From the IMG/VR virus record IMGVR_UViG_3300009788_000040, positions 1-47,188 of that record: a DNA stretch of 47,188 bases. One strand, given 5' to 3'. This DNA is from a virus. Under the pieces are notes generated by a model. The model ran no database searches, was not told the DNA's origin, and saw only the letters and a list, made by a program, of their open reading frames with translations. The position numbers were made by a program, and so were the translations under genes. Shown here piece by piece: positions 26,119-34,112 of this stretch. Numbering within the stretch: the first letter of the stretch is position 1; each line of letters starts with the position of its first letter.

Positions 26119-27797
26119 TATGCAAGTCCTGCTCTACGCATCACGGTACCCAATGCATTGTCTTCACTAATCTCAGTCTCAGAGGCTGTTTTAGCCATCT
26201 CAGCCCCTTGTTGTGCTGTTGCCATTGCCTGTGCCTGTGCCAACTGCTCTGCTTCAGCCTGTGCCATTGCAGCCGCTTGATCATCACTGTTAACCAATGA
26301 AGGATCAACACCGAGTGATTCAGCATACTCATCAACGGCTCGTGTAGCATTGACCTTGTGGCGTGCTTCAGGCCAGATTGTTGAAAGCTCACCTGAGAAC
26401 TGTACCAGACGATCTACAGCACCCAATGAAACCAGTCTCTGAGCCTGTGCCAACACTGACACATATTCTACATTCAACTCACGATTTTGCAACTCAGGTG
26501 GTGGTAATGGCAGCACACCGTTCTGTTGCAATATGTTAAATGTACGGTCAATCAGTGGGTCAAGTAACTCAGTGTGCAGACGTTCTAATACTGGACCCAA
26601 CATCAATAATTTCTCTTCATGCTTCTCTGCAACCTCACGTGCAGTGATTTGACGGCGGTCAGTCTGTGCCAGCATCAAGAATAAATCTTCATAGAATGAA
26701 CGTTGAATGCGATTCTCAACACTGTTGATTTCTTCTTTTATTACATTGATATCAGGTCTGTAATTACCATAGATACTGGTCAAACCTTTACCGTTTTGTT
26801 CATGCCATATAATCTCATTAGGTCCTACAGTACCGTTGTTGATTTTGTTCTTCAGTGCTGATGGGCCTTGCAATGGTGGATTGACCAGTTTATCAAGTGC
26901 CTGGTACTTACGACGCTCTGCAAGCTGCAATGCTTTAGTATCACCCAGTGATGTGATACCGGGGCAATCAGTTGCATAGACATCCTCAGCAGTGACATCC
27001 CATCTTGGTGTGACAATGGCGAAGTCATCAAAGCCTGATTGACGTAGGAACTTGTTACTGTTCACAGCACCTTTTGAACCTTTGTTTGATTCATAATAGG
27101 CACTGCGCCATGCTTTATCACGTGCCAGTGGGCTTGCACCATCACGGTCATCATTAGGCTCAATTGCATGGACCACTTTGACCCAGGCTTCACTGTTGCC
27201 TTTTGCCCACTGTTGTTGAACGGTGATGCTGACATTCTCTTCACCGAATTGTTTGATACATTGACCAACACTGATCTCATATTCACGGTAAAAAGTGTCA
27301 CTGATATTCTGAGCATTCAACCCAATCATGTAGCTACCAACCGTGTAAGGTCTACACCAGATGACGTTCTCGAAGTCTTGGAAAATACCCATTGCAGCTG
27401 TGCCAAATACACCCAGTTCACCGTATAACTGATGCAATGAATTATAAAGATTCGATTGAGCAAATACTTTGTACATCAACTGTTGAACCTGGTGCAGCCA
27501 TGTCTTCACTGCTGTCACATCATCCAAGTCACTCTCACCGGATGATAACCTGAACCAGGGTCGTGCCGGTGATGAGATTCCTGACATCATGCCCGATTGA
27601 AGCGTGCGTACTGACAGACGAGAGGTGTTATTGATTTGTTTTGTATTACGTTTGTGACCTTTGTTGCGGTCAGATGTGAGAAATCGACCACGGTGTGCCA
27701 GGTGATAATCAGACAGTTCACGATACAATGGCATGAACGTTGAGCGTTCAGAACGTAATGCTTCAAGTCGTTTGTTGTAACTTATAATGTTTGGCAT
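26118..27797 (-). CDS. portal protein (head-tail connector family)
   Basis: 559 aa from the chosen start. Podovirus connector pattern: YNKRLEALRSERSTFMPLYR, then INNTSRLSVRTLQSGMMSGI and SSPARPWFRLSSGE near the N-terminus; GDTKALQLAERRKYQALDKL and ITAREVAEKHEEKLLMLGPV, then LERLHTELLDPLIDRTFNIL toward the C-terminus; and a Gln/Ala-rich tail. It forms the 12-mer gate for DNA and the binding site for terminase. The frame is open 11 codons upstream, but AGGA lies eight bases before the internal ATG at 27797 and homologs start there. Confidence 0.93.
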   Translation of the reverse strand: MPNIISYNKRLEALRSERSTFMPLYRELSDYHLAHRGRFLTSDRNKGHKRNTKQINNTSRLSVRTLQSGMMSGISSPARPWFRLSSGESDLDDVTAVKTWLHQVQQLMYKVFAQSNLYNSLHQLYGELGVFGTAAMGIFQDFENVIWCRPYTVGSYMIGLNAQNISDTFYREYEISVGQCIKQFGEENVSITVQQQWAKGNSEAWVKVVHAIEPNDDRDGASPLARDKAWRSAYYESNKGSKGAVNSNKFLRQSGFDDFAIVTPRWDVTAEDVYATDCPGITSLGDTKALQLAERRKYQALDKLVNPPLQGPSALKNKINNGTVGPNEIIWHEQNGKGLTSIYGNYRPDINVIKEEINSVENRIQRSFYEDLFLMLAQTDRRQITAREVAEKHEEKLLMLGPVLERLHTELLDPLIDRTFNILQQNGVLPLPPPELQNRELNVEYVSVLAQAQRLVSLGAVDRLVQFSGELSTIWPEARHKVNATRAVDEYAESLGVDPSLVNSDDQAAAMAQAEAEQLAQAQAMATAQQGAEMAKTASETEISEDNALGTVMRRAGLA

Positions 27798-27798
27798 T

Positions 27799-28845
27799 TT
27801 AAGATTCCTGTAATTCGTGGCCTTCTGCAAGGAGTTTAAATTTAGTATTAAGTCCAGCAGTTAAATTATCTTGAATAACCACTTCCAATCTTTCTCCTAG
27901 ACTACCACTTAATCGAATAACAACACCATGTTTTGATTGCCCACCCCAAGTTATCCTTGAAGAAAAACCCCTGGTTGAGTTCCCTTGTCTAGGTACATGA
28001 AACACAGTATCAAACCCTTGTAGTGCAAAATCACCATTGGTTCTAAAATTAAATAGGTTTCTATAAGTCCCATCACCATTGTTGACCCTGACCACACAAC
28101 CACGAGCCAAACCAGCATCAGAACCAAATGTACCATAATCCATGTTATCAGTACCTTCAATTAAAGTGATTAATCGAACCATATCACCTCTCTGACCGGG
28201 TAATGGTAATATTGAAAATACCTGTTCTGTCGTTGAACCATCAACTAATAAATTCTCAGTTGAAGTTTGTACAATATCAGTTGTAGCATAAACATCATTA
28301 ACTGGGGCATCTAAAGTAATAGTATCAGTAGCACCAACGGCAATAGCTAATATCATAGCTTGCATGAATATGCCATTTGCAGCCCTTGCTAACTCCAAAA
28401 TCTCACCGACCAGTGCGCCTCCACCAGTCACTACTTCTACCTCGTATGAGCCAACAACAGTCGCAGCAGCTAATTCTAATGTTACCCTGTCTTGTAAAAA
28501 GGGAACACTTAACACACCTGTAGTTTGATCTTGAATGAATACTGCCTCACCCATTGTATCACGATCACTGATCTCAATAGGTAACCGTTGCTCTGTGACT
28601 GTCAATGCTGAACGCTCAGTCATGCCCAAAGCCCAAGCAGCAATCTCTGTCATTGAAACAGGTAGTGGTGGATGTTCACCTCCAAGTTCATGAAATACTT
28701 CATTGGTTGTAGCTGGTTTAGCGGTGTTGAAAGCAATGCGTACAGTGTCACGGTGTGATTGTAATAACAGTGATGAAGGTGTCAGTGGATCACTGGTGAC
28801 CCTGACATATTGAGTTGTATCAAGATTAACACGAGTTGTTGACAC
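27799..28845 (-). CDS. virion structural protein, unrecognised
   Basis: 348 aa, all-beta in appearance. The first third (TTRVNLDTTQYVRVTSDPLT, DTVRIAFNTAKPATTNEVFH, ELGGEHPPLPV, WALGMTERSALTVTEQRLP) is a compact module seen at the N-terminus of several phage capsid-associated proteins. The remainder is a beta domain ending in VVIRLSGSLGERLEVVIQDN and LTAGLNTKFKLLAEGHELQE. Its place between the Pro/Ala-rich protein and the portal makes a head or head-fibre role likely. I cannot name the family. Confidence 0.7.
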   Translation of the reverse strand: MSTTRVNLDTTQYVRVTSDPLTPSSLLLQSHRDTVRIAFNTAKPATTNEVFHELGGEHPPLPVSMTEIAAWALGMTERSALTVTEQRLPIEISDRDTMGEAVFIQDQTTGVLSVPFLQDRVTLELAAATVVGSYEVEVVTGGGALVGEILELARAANGIFMQAMILAIAVGATDTITLDAPVNDVYATTDIVQTSTENLLVDGSTTEQVFSILPLPGQRGDMVRLITLIEGTDNMDYGTFGSDAGLARGCVVRVNNGDGTYRNLFNFRTNGDFALQGFDTVFHVPRQGNSTRGFSSRITWGGQSKHGVVIRLSGSLGERLEVVIQDNLTAGLNTKFKLLAEGHELQES

Positions 28846-28848
28846 GAT

Positions 28849-29061
28849 TTACTGCCCTAATAATGTTTTAGTCGTCGTCGCGGCTCCATCCTGTACACCA
28901 CGTGAACTGGTTAAAATAGTACTTCGACCTTCACCGGTGGCTGATGCTCTACGACGTTTATCACGGTCCTTGGCTGACTCACTGGCGGCAACATCAGGTG
29001 CACGTGGTGCTTCTGGTACAGCAGCAGGTGGTGCAGGTGGCGATGGTGATCCTAAACACAT
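28849..29061 (-). CDS. small Pro/Ala-rich structural linker protein
   Basis: 70 aa. MCLGSPSPPAPPAAVPEAPR is followed by a charged patch (ESAKDRDKRRRASATGEGRS) and the end TILTSSRGVQDG with TLLGQ. This short N-Cys, Pro-rich, STILTS, TLLG layout recurs next to portal genes in T7-like and BPP-1-like podoviruses. It is thought to be a minor head protein. AGGAG seven bases before ATG supports the call despite its size and low complexity. Confidence 0.72.
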   Translation of the reverse strand: MCLGSPSPPAPPAAVPEAPRAPDVAASESAKDRDKRRRASATGEGRSTILTSSRGVQDGAATTTKTLLGQ

Positions 29062-29120
29062 GATAAATCTCCTGTTGACATTTACAATTATTGGAATAAT
29101 ACCACATGAGATATCAATGT

Positions 29121-30647
29121 CTACAAATACTCATCTGAGTCAAGGCTATCTAATGGATTGTAATCACTGTTGTCTTTGCCACGCACATAGGGGTTGTGGT
29201 CTAAATGGCCTCGTGGCACCTCACGTTTTGGTACAGGTTCAGCGAACGTCAGGTACAGTGCATCCATCCAATCGTAGTTGATATTATCATTGTCACCCAG
29301 GCGTTTCTTCATGTCCTTTTTGCGTTCTAATACTAGTTGATCTTTATCATTGTGACCGAACTCACGTCCTGTAAGAGCGGCTTCAAGTGTTGGATCATTG
29401 GGAATAGCACCACCGTCAAGTAGCCACTGTCTACAGTGTGAACCCATCTCAGCCGTACGACTCTTATAACTCTTCACATCAGCAGCATTGTCACCGAAAC
29501 CAACATCAATGACATGGTACCCAAGTTGACGCAGCCGGTCACCAATGGGACCACCCATTGACCCACTATCCAAGAATGTAACATCAGGTTTATGCCGGTC
29601 CAATACCATTACAAGCATTGACACAACCTTCATGCTGTCACGTGTCTTTTCACCTGGTATCTTGTAAACCTTTTCAGACTTGGCATCTCTACCACGACGA
29701 AACTGGATCATGCAATTGTCACCACCGCCCCGTGTCATGTCGATACCACAGATCAATGGATCATCTCCCAGGTACCGTCCTGAGCCACGAGTCATCGCAT
29801 CATAGACAACATCACTGGGCATGAACTGCATATCACCACCTCTGGGGAATTGTCCTTTTACTCTCACTCTAGCCCGGTCACTGTCTTCACCAAAGTCTTC
29901 GATGATGCGATTCAGATATTTCTTGTTTGCTATTTTAGTGTCACGACTGTCAATCTGTCGTGTTTTCCATCGATGACTGTTTTTCCTGAAGCACTCAAAG
30001 AATGACCCACTGTTACGAGTGGGGTTGCCAAAGCAGAAATGCATCGGTTCACCATCAGTCAGACCACCTGATGCAACCTCCCATATCTTTTCAGGGATAG
30101 CACTGGCTTCATCGAAAATGTAGAAAGGTGTGGATGTTGCAGCATGTAGTCCTGCGAAAGCTTCACTGTTCTCTTCACGAGAAGTCAATGCATCGACACG
30201 CCACTTGTCAGGATATGCACGATGGTGAACGCTCATTGCATTGACCTGGAACCAGTGACCTGTGATACAGAGACTTGTCCATTTGGATATCTCAGGCATT
30301 GTTACTGTTCTAAGCTGGTCCCCTGTATTTGCTGTAATACGACCTCTGCTAAACGGTCGGGTAGACTGTATGAAATTGACAAGCCATGCAGTGATGCAAC
30401 TTTTACCAATACCATGACCTGACGCTGTTGCAAATTGAATAGGATCAACAGCAGTGTGACCATTGAACTTGCGCTTTTTGATTTCTTCACCGAGGTCTAT
30501 AAGCACCTCTCTTTGCCACACATCGGGGCCGTCAAAACCTTCAAGCTCCCCAGGTTCTCCCCACGGATATGCAAAGTAGACAAACCCCAACGGGTCGTCA
30601 TAGAACTGGGATATCTCATCAGCTAGTTGAATATCTACATCAGACAT
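29121..30647 (-). CDS. terL: terminase large subunit
   Basis: 508 aa. ATPase and nuclease that packages DNA. Walker A SGHGIGKS (about residue 79) and Walker B FYIFDEASAI (about 178-187) are clear, with a coupling region GGLTDGEPMHFCFGNPTRNS. The RNase-H-like nuclease has acidic sites in ICGIDMTRGGGDN (about 303), VTFLDSGSMGG and the C-terminal NYDWMDALYLTFAEP. ATG 30647 is chosen over an ATG eight codons upstream because AAAGG sits six bases before it. Confidence 0.94.
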   Translation of the reverse strand: MSDVDIQLADEISQFYDDPLGFVYFAYPWGEPGELEGFDGPDVWQREVLIDLGEEIKKRKFNGHTAVDPIQFATASGHGIGKSCITAWLVNFIQSTRPFSRGRITANTGDQLRTVTMPEISKWTSLCITGHWFQVNAMSVHHRAYPDKWRVDALTSREENSEAFAGLHAATSTPFYIFDEASAIPEKIWEVASGGLTDGEPMHFCFGNPTRNSGSFFECFRKNSHRWKTRQIDSRDTKIANKKYLNRIIEDFGEDSDRARVRVKGQFPRGGDMQFMPSDVVYDAMTRGSGRYLGDDPLICGIDMTRGGGDNCMIQFRRGRDAKSEKVYKIPGEKTRDSMKVVSMLVMVLDRHKPDVTFLDSGSMGGPIGDRLRQLGYHVIDVGFGDNAADVKSYKSRTAEMGSHCRQWLLDGGAIPNDPTLEAALTGREFGHNDKDQLVLERKKDMKKRLGDNDNINYDWMDALYLTFAEPVPKREVPRGHLDHNPYVRGKDNSDYNPLDSLDSDEYL

Positions 30648-30673
30648 GTGCCACCTTTCGTCACTGAGCAATG

Positions 30674-30743
30674 CCCGTTACTGAAAAGGTAGAGATAGTG
30701 CAGAGTGACGAACTACGTTGTACCTCATCATCTCAGCAACGGG
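30674..30743. other. imperfect 11-bp inverted repeat between terminase genes
   Basis: CCCGTTACTGA (30674-30684) faces TCAGCAACGGG (30733-30743) with one mismatch and 48 bases between. It lies in the 120-base gap between the terminase subunit genes. It could be an mRNA structure that controls large-subunit translation, or part of the packaging recognition site. No direct evidence for either. Confidence 0.35.
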
Positions 30744-30767
30744 TCAGGTGAAGGTTAACACAGATTA

Positions 30768-31211
30768 TTATAGAAATGAAACATCATCTTCAGGAGTATC
30801 ACGTTCAATCAGTCGTTTACGAGCAGTGATCAGGCGGTCAGCCACATCAGCATCAGTGGATACTTTAATCTTATCAGCAGCGAAGGCATCAACACGTTTG
30901 TGCTTACCCACCATCGATAGTGATGTGTTACTGGCTGTAATGTTGCCTTGTTGACGTGCAATCATGTGATTGTCTACCATCTCAGTGAGTAACCAATCAG
31001 CGTCAATTTGATTAGCTTCAAGTCGTTGTTCAATGATGTACGCGATAGCGTCACCGATTTCTGGTTTATCAAGTAAAGAGTAACCTGTCTCAGCAGCGAA
31101 CCCAGAAGCCTCAGCAGCACGACGTGGTGCAAAATCTTTCACGTACTCCACCACGAAGTTTGCATACTTCGGTGGTAGCTTCAGCTGGTCTAATAGTCTG
31201 ACGTTTCTCAT
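30768..31211 (-). CDS. terS: terminase small subunit
   Basis: 147 aa. Helix-turn-helix DNA-recognition part near the start (LKLPPKYANFVVEYVKDFAP, RRAAEASGFAAETGYSLLDK, PEIGDAIAYIIEQRLEANQI), the usual TerS pattern of a KYANFV helix and a recognition helix with a xxGF turn, followed by an oligomerisation region (ADWLLTEMVDNHMIARQ) and a C-terminal helix. It selects the packaging site. ATG 31229, six codons earlier, is also possible, but it would overlap the upstream gene and GGA lies nine bases before 31211. Confidence 0.85.
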   Translation of the reverse strand: MRNVRLLDQLKLPPKYANFVVEYVKDFAPRRAAEASGFAAETGYSLLDKPEIGDAIAYIIEQRLEANQIDADWLLTEMVDNHMIARQQGNITASNTSLSMVGKHKRVDAFAADKIKVSTDADVADRLITARKRLIERDTPEDDVSFL

Positions 31212-31216
31212 TGATG

Positions 31217-31474
31217 TTAATCCATCCACATATGTTCAACTATTCTATCACAATCCTCAAGGACAATTTCACCTATCATTTCAGCATCTTCACGTCTACA
31301 GAATCGAATAGCTTTATTTACATCTTCTGTCCATTTGAATTGTTCATGCTCAACAGATAGATATCCAAAACCATCACGCTCAATTAACCATGCTAATGTT
31401 TCTTTAGTATTCGATGAATCAAAGTCACCGATAGCACGTTCACCTAAGCTATGATTCACTGTATTTTTCGTCAT
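31217..31474 (-). CDS. hypothetical protein, first gene of the late operon
   Basis: 85 aa, acidic, no recognised domain. The centre reads KETLAWLIERDGFGYLSVEH and the end EDAEMIGEIVLEDCDRIVEH; it looks like a compact alpha/beta fold. GAGGTG lies before ATG 31474; the apparent upstream GTG is inside that site. It is the first gene after the late promoter candidate at 31496-31524 and its stop lies five bases before the small terminase start. A role in packaging or late control is possible by position only. Confidence 0.65.
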   Translation of the reverse strand: MTKNTVNHSLGERAIGDFDSSNTKETLAWLIERDGFGYLSVEHEQFKWTEDVNKAIRFCRREDAEMIGEIVLEDCDRIVEHMWMD

Positions 31475-31495
31475 AATTGTCACCTCATTTCAGCC

Positions 31496-31524
31496 ACTAT
31501 ACCACCGATAATATCAGACCTCAA
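31496..31524 (-). promoter_or_regulatory. candidate late-operon promoter
   Basis: On the minus strand TTGAGG (31519-31524), 17 bases, TATAGT (31496-31501). The -10 box matches the sigma70 consensus at five of six positions. It lies just upstream of the first gene of the terminase-structure-lysis operon, and no other promoter of similar quality is seen in the control region. Host RNA polymerase would be used, since no phage polymerase is encoded. Confidence 0.5.
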
Positions 31525-31753
31525 CCAACATGTTCCACGGTAGCAAAAACACTGAGAATGTTAAATCGATGACACATGACACGTTATTTCACCGATACTG
31601 GTAAGTGCTGATTGCGTATATATGCATTTCAATAACTCTGGTATCTCAAAAACGTGTCAATGTGTCATCGATCGTCTGTAGCCTTACTGCCATATGGTTA
31701 TAAGTACTGACACGTTTTTTTTGGATGTGTCATCGATTGGCGACCCTAAATCG

Positions 31754-31860
31754 CTACAGCCCAGTAACCACGCGGCTTTGAGGTGATGACACATTCACGA
31801 AAAAACGTGTCATTTTTTAACACCAGAAATGTCTGCTCTACAGCCCAGTAACCACGCGGC
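31754..31860 (+). repeat. 23-bp perfect direct repeat, two copies
   Basis: The same 23 bases, beginning CTACAGCCCAGTAACC and ending ACGCGGC, occur at 31754-31776 and 31838-31860, starts 84 bp apart. One GTGTCATC/ACGTGTCA site pair (31785-31812) lies between them. The second copy is followed by a partial echo, CTGTAGCCACG. This may be a duplicated control unit. Confidence 0.85.
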
Positions 31861-31906
31861 CTGTAGCCACGTCGTTTTTGTTAAACATTTATAACAACAT
31901 GTTTTA

Positions 31907-32016
31907 AGCAACAATGTCTACAGCGTCAACATTCTCAGCGTCATTTTGACCGTCTGCACTCACAGCATCAACATTTTAAGCATCATTGACATAAAAACAT
32001 TTCTAGCAACAACATT
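31907..32016 (+). repeat. iteron-like array, six copies of AGC(A/G)(A/T)CAacAtt
   Basis: Degenerate 12-mers start at 31907, 31922, 31937, 31964, 31979 and 32005: AGCAACAATGTC, AGCGTCAACATT, AGCGTCATTTTG, AGCATCAACATT, AGCATCATTGAC, AGCAACAACATT. Three of the five steps are exactly 15 bp and the other two are 27 and 26. The stretch is AT-rich and gene-free. Phased short repeats next to an AT-rich segment are the usual look of an initiator-bound origin, although a regulator array is possible. Confidence 0.6.
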
Positions 32017-32074
32017 TAAAATCGATGACACGTTTATGACAGATTGCTTTTTGGCTATGTGTCACGGATATTAT

Positions 32075-32097
32075 AAAAAAGCCGCAATTAAGCGGCT
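32075..32097 (-). terminator. rho-independent terminator of the leftward early genes
   Basis: On the minus strand AGCCGC, loop TTAATT, GCGGCT, then TTTTT. It lies 24 bases beyond the stop of the gene at 32121-32372 and separates the early genes from the control region and late operon. The hairpin sequence is almost the same as the terminator at 36754-36776. Confidence 0.85.
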
Positions 32098-32120
32098 ATG
32101 TTTCACGGGGGTAAATTTGG

Positions 32121-32372
32121 CTATTTAAGGCGTCTTTTCAATCGTTCAGCTAGAGGTGAATCACAACCATCAAACTCACCTTTCAAAGATGATTTGCAAT
32201 CTAAATGCTTGCGTCTAATTGTATCGTTATTGCGTTCTGATCTTTCTTGATATCCATTATCAACTTTAATTGGTGCTGTCCAACTACCATTGGGATCTTC
32301 TGGACATCTTAAAAATGCTTGTAGTAACTCACCTTCTATAAATACTTTTTTACATACAATACACTTACTCAT
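32121..32372 (-). CDS. small Cys-rich zinc-binding-type protein
   Basis: 83 aa. CIVC at residues 4-7 and KHLDC near residue 58 could make a CxxC...HxxC zinc site, as in small HNH-like or treble-clef phage proteins, but no HNH catalytic pattern is complete. Basic C-terminus (AERLKRRLK). AGGAG precedes the ATG. It is the last gene of the leftward early block and is followed by a terminator. Function unknown. Confidence 0.65.
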   Translation of the reverse strand: MSKCIVCKKVFIEGELLQAFLRCPEDPNGSWTAPIKVDNGYQERSERNNDTIRRKHLDCKSSLKGEFDGCDSPLAERLKRRLK

Positions 32373-32382
32373 TACCTATCTC

Positions 32383-32973
32383 CTAATGATAAGCAGTCCA
32401 ATACTGCTTGTCGTAAATTTTAACACCGTTGATGATATCAATGGGTTCCATCTTTGAAGCACTGGCGTAACTGGCAATCCTCACCCGGTCACCATCAGCA
32501 CGTTTCTTCATTGGCTTACCGATGATGTTGGTGGGGTCTGGTGAACAGTCACCACGGTCAATGTCATCATGAGATTTATGCTGACCAATCTCAACGATCT
32601 CCACCATGCTTTTACCAATCAACTCGGTTACCAGGTAGTAGTCACGGTTGGTCTGGTCGTATCCCCAACAGCTGTCTAACACATCACCCACCTTCAAGGT
32701 CCTGGGCTTCGGCTGGTATTTATTATTTCTCTCCATGCACTCGTCAATGAAGCTGTTAATTTTCTCATTCCTGGCTTTCTCTTCATTGTAGAAGTAGTTG
32801 AATGCTGGCTTGAGAGAGCGACCACGGTAGCCAATCGCCTTGGGCTTACCCATTGGGTTCAGTCCGAAGTAAACAACGCAACTCAGGTCCTTGGCAACGG
32901 TTTTGTACAACCCCTTGTTCATCTGATTACGCAACGCTTCAGCTTTCAAATAGGCTTTCGATTTAGTTTTCAC
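32383..32973 (-). CDS. conserved phage protein of unknown function
   Basis: 196 aa. I recognise the pattern but not a function: YLKAEALRNQMNKGLYKTVA, GYRGRSLKPAFNYFYNEEKA and the well-conserved VGDVLDSCWGYDQTNRDYYL followed by VTELIGKSMVEIVEIG. The central WGYDQTN motif recurs in phage and plasmid proteins often encoded beside DUF3560 genes, as here. The start is GTG, with GGAG seven bases upstream; it overlaps the preceding gene by 11 bases. Confidence 0.7.
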   Translation of the reverse strand: MKTKSKAYLKAEALRNQMNKGLYKTVAKDLSCVVYFGLNPMGKPKAIGYRGRSLKPAFNYFYNEEKARNEKINSFIDECMERNNKYQPKPRTLKVGDVLDSCWGYDQTNRDYYLVTELIGKSMVEIVEIGQHKSHDDIDRGDCSPDPTNIIGKPMKKRADGDRVRIASYASASKMEPIDIINGVKIYDKQYWTAYH

Positions 32974-33190
32974 CGCTACTCTCCTTTAATTGTTTATAAC
33001 CAACTGCTCTGGCTATGGTTGTATCACAAACATCATAATCAGTTGACAGTTCACTTTTACAAACATATCGGATCTTTATTAATTCATTCTTGGAATTATA
33101 AGTTTTATAGATATCAATTATGACATAATCCCTGGTGAATGATGGTCGGACTAGTGTCCACACTCTTCCAATTTTAAATCGTGCTTTCAT
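32963..33190 (-). CDS. small beta-rich hypothetical protein
   Basis: 75 aa, mostly short beta strands (FKIGRVWTLVRPSFTRDYVI, then LIKIRYVCKSEL), resembling an SH3/KOW-like barrel. No catalytic motif. Its ATG overlaps the DUF3560 stop (ATGA) and its end overlaps the next gene by 11 bases, so the three genes are translated as a unit. Function unknown. Confidence 0.65.
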   Translation of the reverse strand: MKARFKIGRVWTLVRPSFTRDYVIIDIYKTYNSKNELIKIRYVCKSELSTDYDVCDTTIARAVGYKQLKESSGEN

Positions 33191-34005
33191 GATGCGTCCT
33201 TAGTCAGTTCATCGAATAACTCTTTAGCAACCCAGATGGAACGGTTGTTCAGTTGTCTCTGCCAAGCTCCTTGACTGGGTGCCCATCTGAAACCATTAGA
33301 CTTCAGCTTCTTTCGGGTATCAGCATCAGGCTTACCTGGGAAGAGTAACTGAATTCTGTTCTCTTCAAAATTTTGAACCAGCTTGATACCACCGGCTTCA
33401 ATTTCAATGTTCTCACCACCGGACTTTTCAAGAGCTTCTTGCTTACGCTCCATCTCAGCAATACGACCTTTAACAGTTCTCATATTGGCATTGTTGTTTG
33501 ACAGTGAGTAGCTGGCGAAACCAACACGACCAGCGAAGTCCGGTTGTAATATCAATGAAGCCTGGTTACCTGTTAAACCTATTTCATCTATCATTCGAAC
33601 AATCTTCTCTTCATTGGATAATTTTTTCATCCTGATGATTTTGTTAGCTGCTTTCATTGTTTCCTGGGACTTGACCATGTTGGCTAGTTTCTCTCTCAAC
33701 TTAATCAAGGCGTCTGGATCATCAGAACTGATACCACCAGTACCAACACCAGCGGCTCGACTTCTTAAGTTGTCAGCTTTGTCACTGAGAGCAACAGACT
33801 TACCCATTTGATTCCACTGCTTATCCAAGGCTTTACGGTGACGAGCTTCTGAATGGTGACCCACCAAGATGGGTTGACCAAAAGGAATGCCAGCAGTCGC
33901 ATCACGGCTGGATTGGAACGCTGCATCACTGGCTTGGTCAGCCCGATCAGCAGCAGCGTTCAGTCTGTCACGCTTTGCTTCTTGTTTCTCTTCGTAACGG
34001 TTCAT
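33187..34005 (-). CDS. DUF3560 domain protein
   Basis: 272 aa. The DUF3560 hallmark is near residue 40: IPFGQPILVGHHSEARHRKA, preceded by a helical Arg/Ala/Asp-rich start (KRDRLNAAADRADQASD). A long helical middle follows, then a C-terminal beta module (GIKLVQNFEENRIQLLFPGK, then LKSNGFRWAPSQGAWQRQL), common in plasmid and phage accessory proteins. The molecular role is not established. AGGAG precedes the ATG. It is the first gene of a unit with its own upstream terminator and promoter-like element. Confidence 0.85.
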   Translation of the reverse strand: MNRYEEKQEAKRDRLNAAADRADQASDAAFQSSRDATAGIPFGQPILVGHHSEARHRKALDKQWNQMGKSVALSDKADNLRSRAAGVGTGGISSDDPDALIKLREKLANMVKSQETMKAANKIIRMKKLSNEEKIVRMIDEIGLTGNQASLILQPDFAGRVGFASYSLSNNNANMRTVKGRIAEMERKQEALEKSGGENIEIEAGGIKLVQNFEENRIQLLFPGKPDADTRKKLKSNGFRWAPSQGAWQRQLNNRSIWVAKELFDELTKDAS

Positions 34006-34039
34006 TTTTCACTTCTCCTAATTAACCAATACAGATATT

Positions 34040-34065
34040 GTCCCACAATGTGACACAGTATACAA
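34040..34065 (-). promoter_or_regulatory. promoter/operator-like element before the DUF3560 unit
   Basis: Plus-strand 34040-34057 reads GTCCCACAATGTGACACA, matching 16 of 18 bases with the spacer of the promoter at 36713-36742. It contains the palindrome CACAATGTG. Minus-strand TTGTAT (34060-34065) and, 17 bases on, GACAAT may be the -35 and -10 boxes; both are weak. It lies between a terminator and the DUF3560 gene. Confidence 0.45.
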
Positions 34066-34086
34066 GCACTAGATGTAAGGAGATGT

Positions 34087-34106
34087 AAAAAACCACCCGA
34101 AGGTGG
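34087..34106 (-). terminator. rho-independent terminator
   Basis: Minus strand CCACC-TTCG-GGTGG followed by TTTTTT. It starts six bases after the stop of the gene at 34113-34340. The stem-loop plus T-tract is convincing. Confidence 0.82.
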
Positions 34107-34112
34107 CTTGTT

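Larger units (their letters stand above)
31565..32065. repeat. family of GTGTCATCGAT / ACGTGTCA sites
   Basis: Paired copies of two half-sites. ATCGATGACAC 31565-31575 with TGACACGTT 31577-31585; AACGTGTCA 31651-31659 with GTGTCATCGAT 31662-31672; TGACACGTT 31708-31716 with GTGTCATCGAT 31727-31737; GATGACAC 31785-31792 with AACGTGTCA 31804-31812; a fused form ATCGATGACACGTTT at 32021-32035; and a single GTGTCAC at 32059-32065. Both orientations occur. They flank the iteron-like array and the late promoter. They are probably binding sites for a phage regulator or initiator; the ribbon-helix-helix protein and the primase-helicase are candidates. Confidence 0.7.

Noticed and set aside
31946-32128. 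60-aa open frame on the plus strand in the control region
   Set aside because: It runs through the iteron-like array and the terminator hairpin, has no ribosome binding site and a low-complexity product.
32121-32372. HNH endonuclease
   Set aside because: CxxC and HxxC are present, but the HNH histidines and Asn are not in a consistent arrangement.
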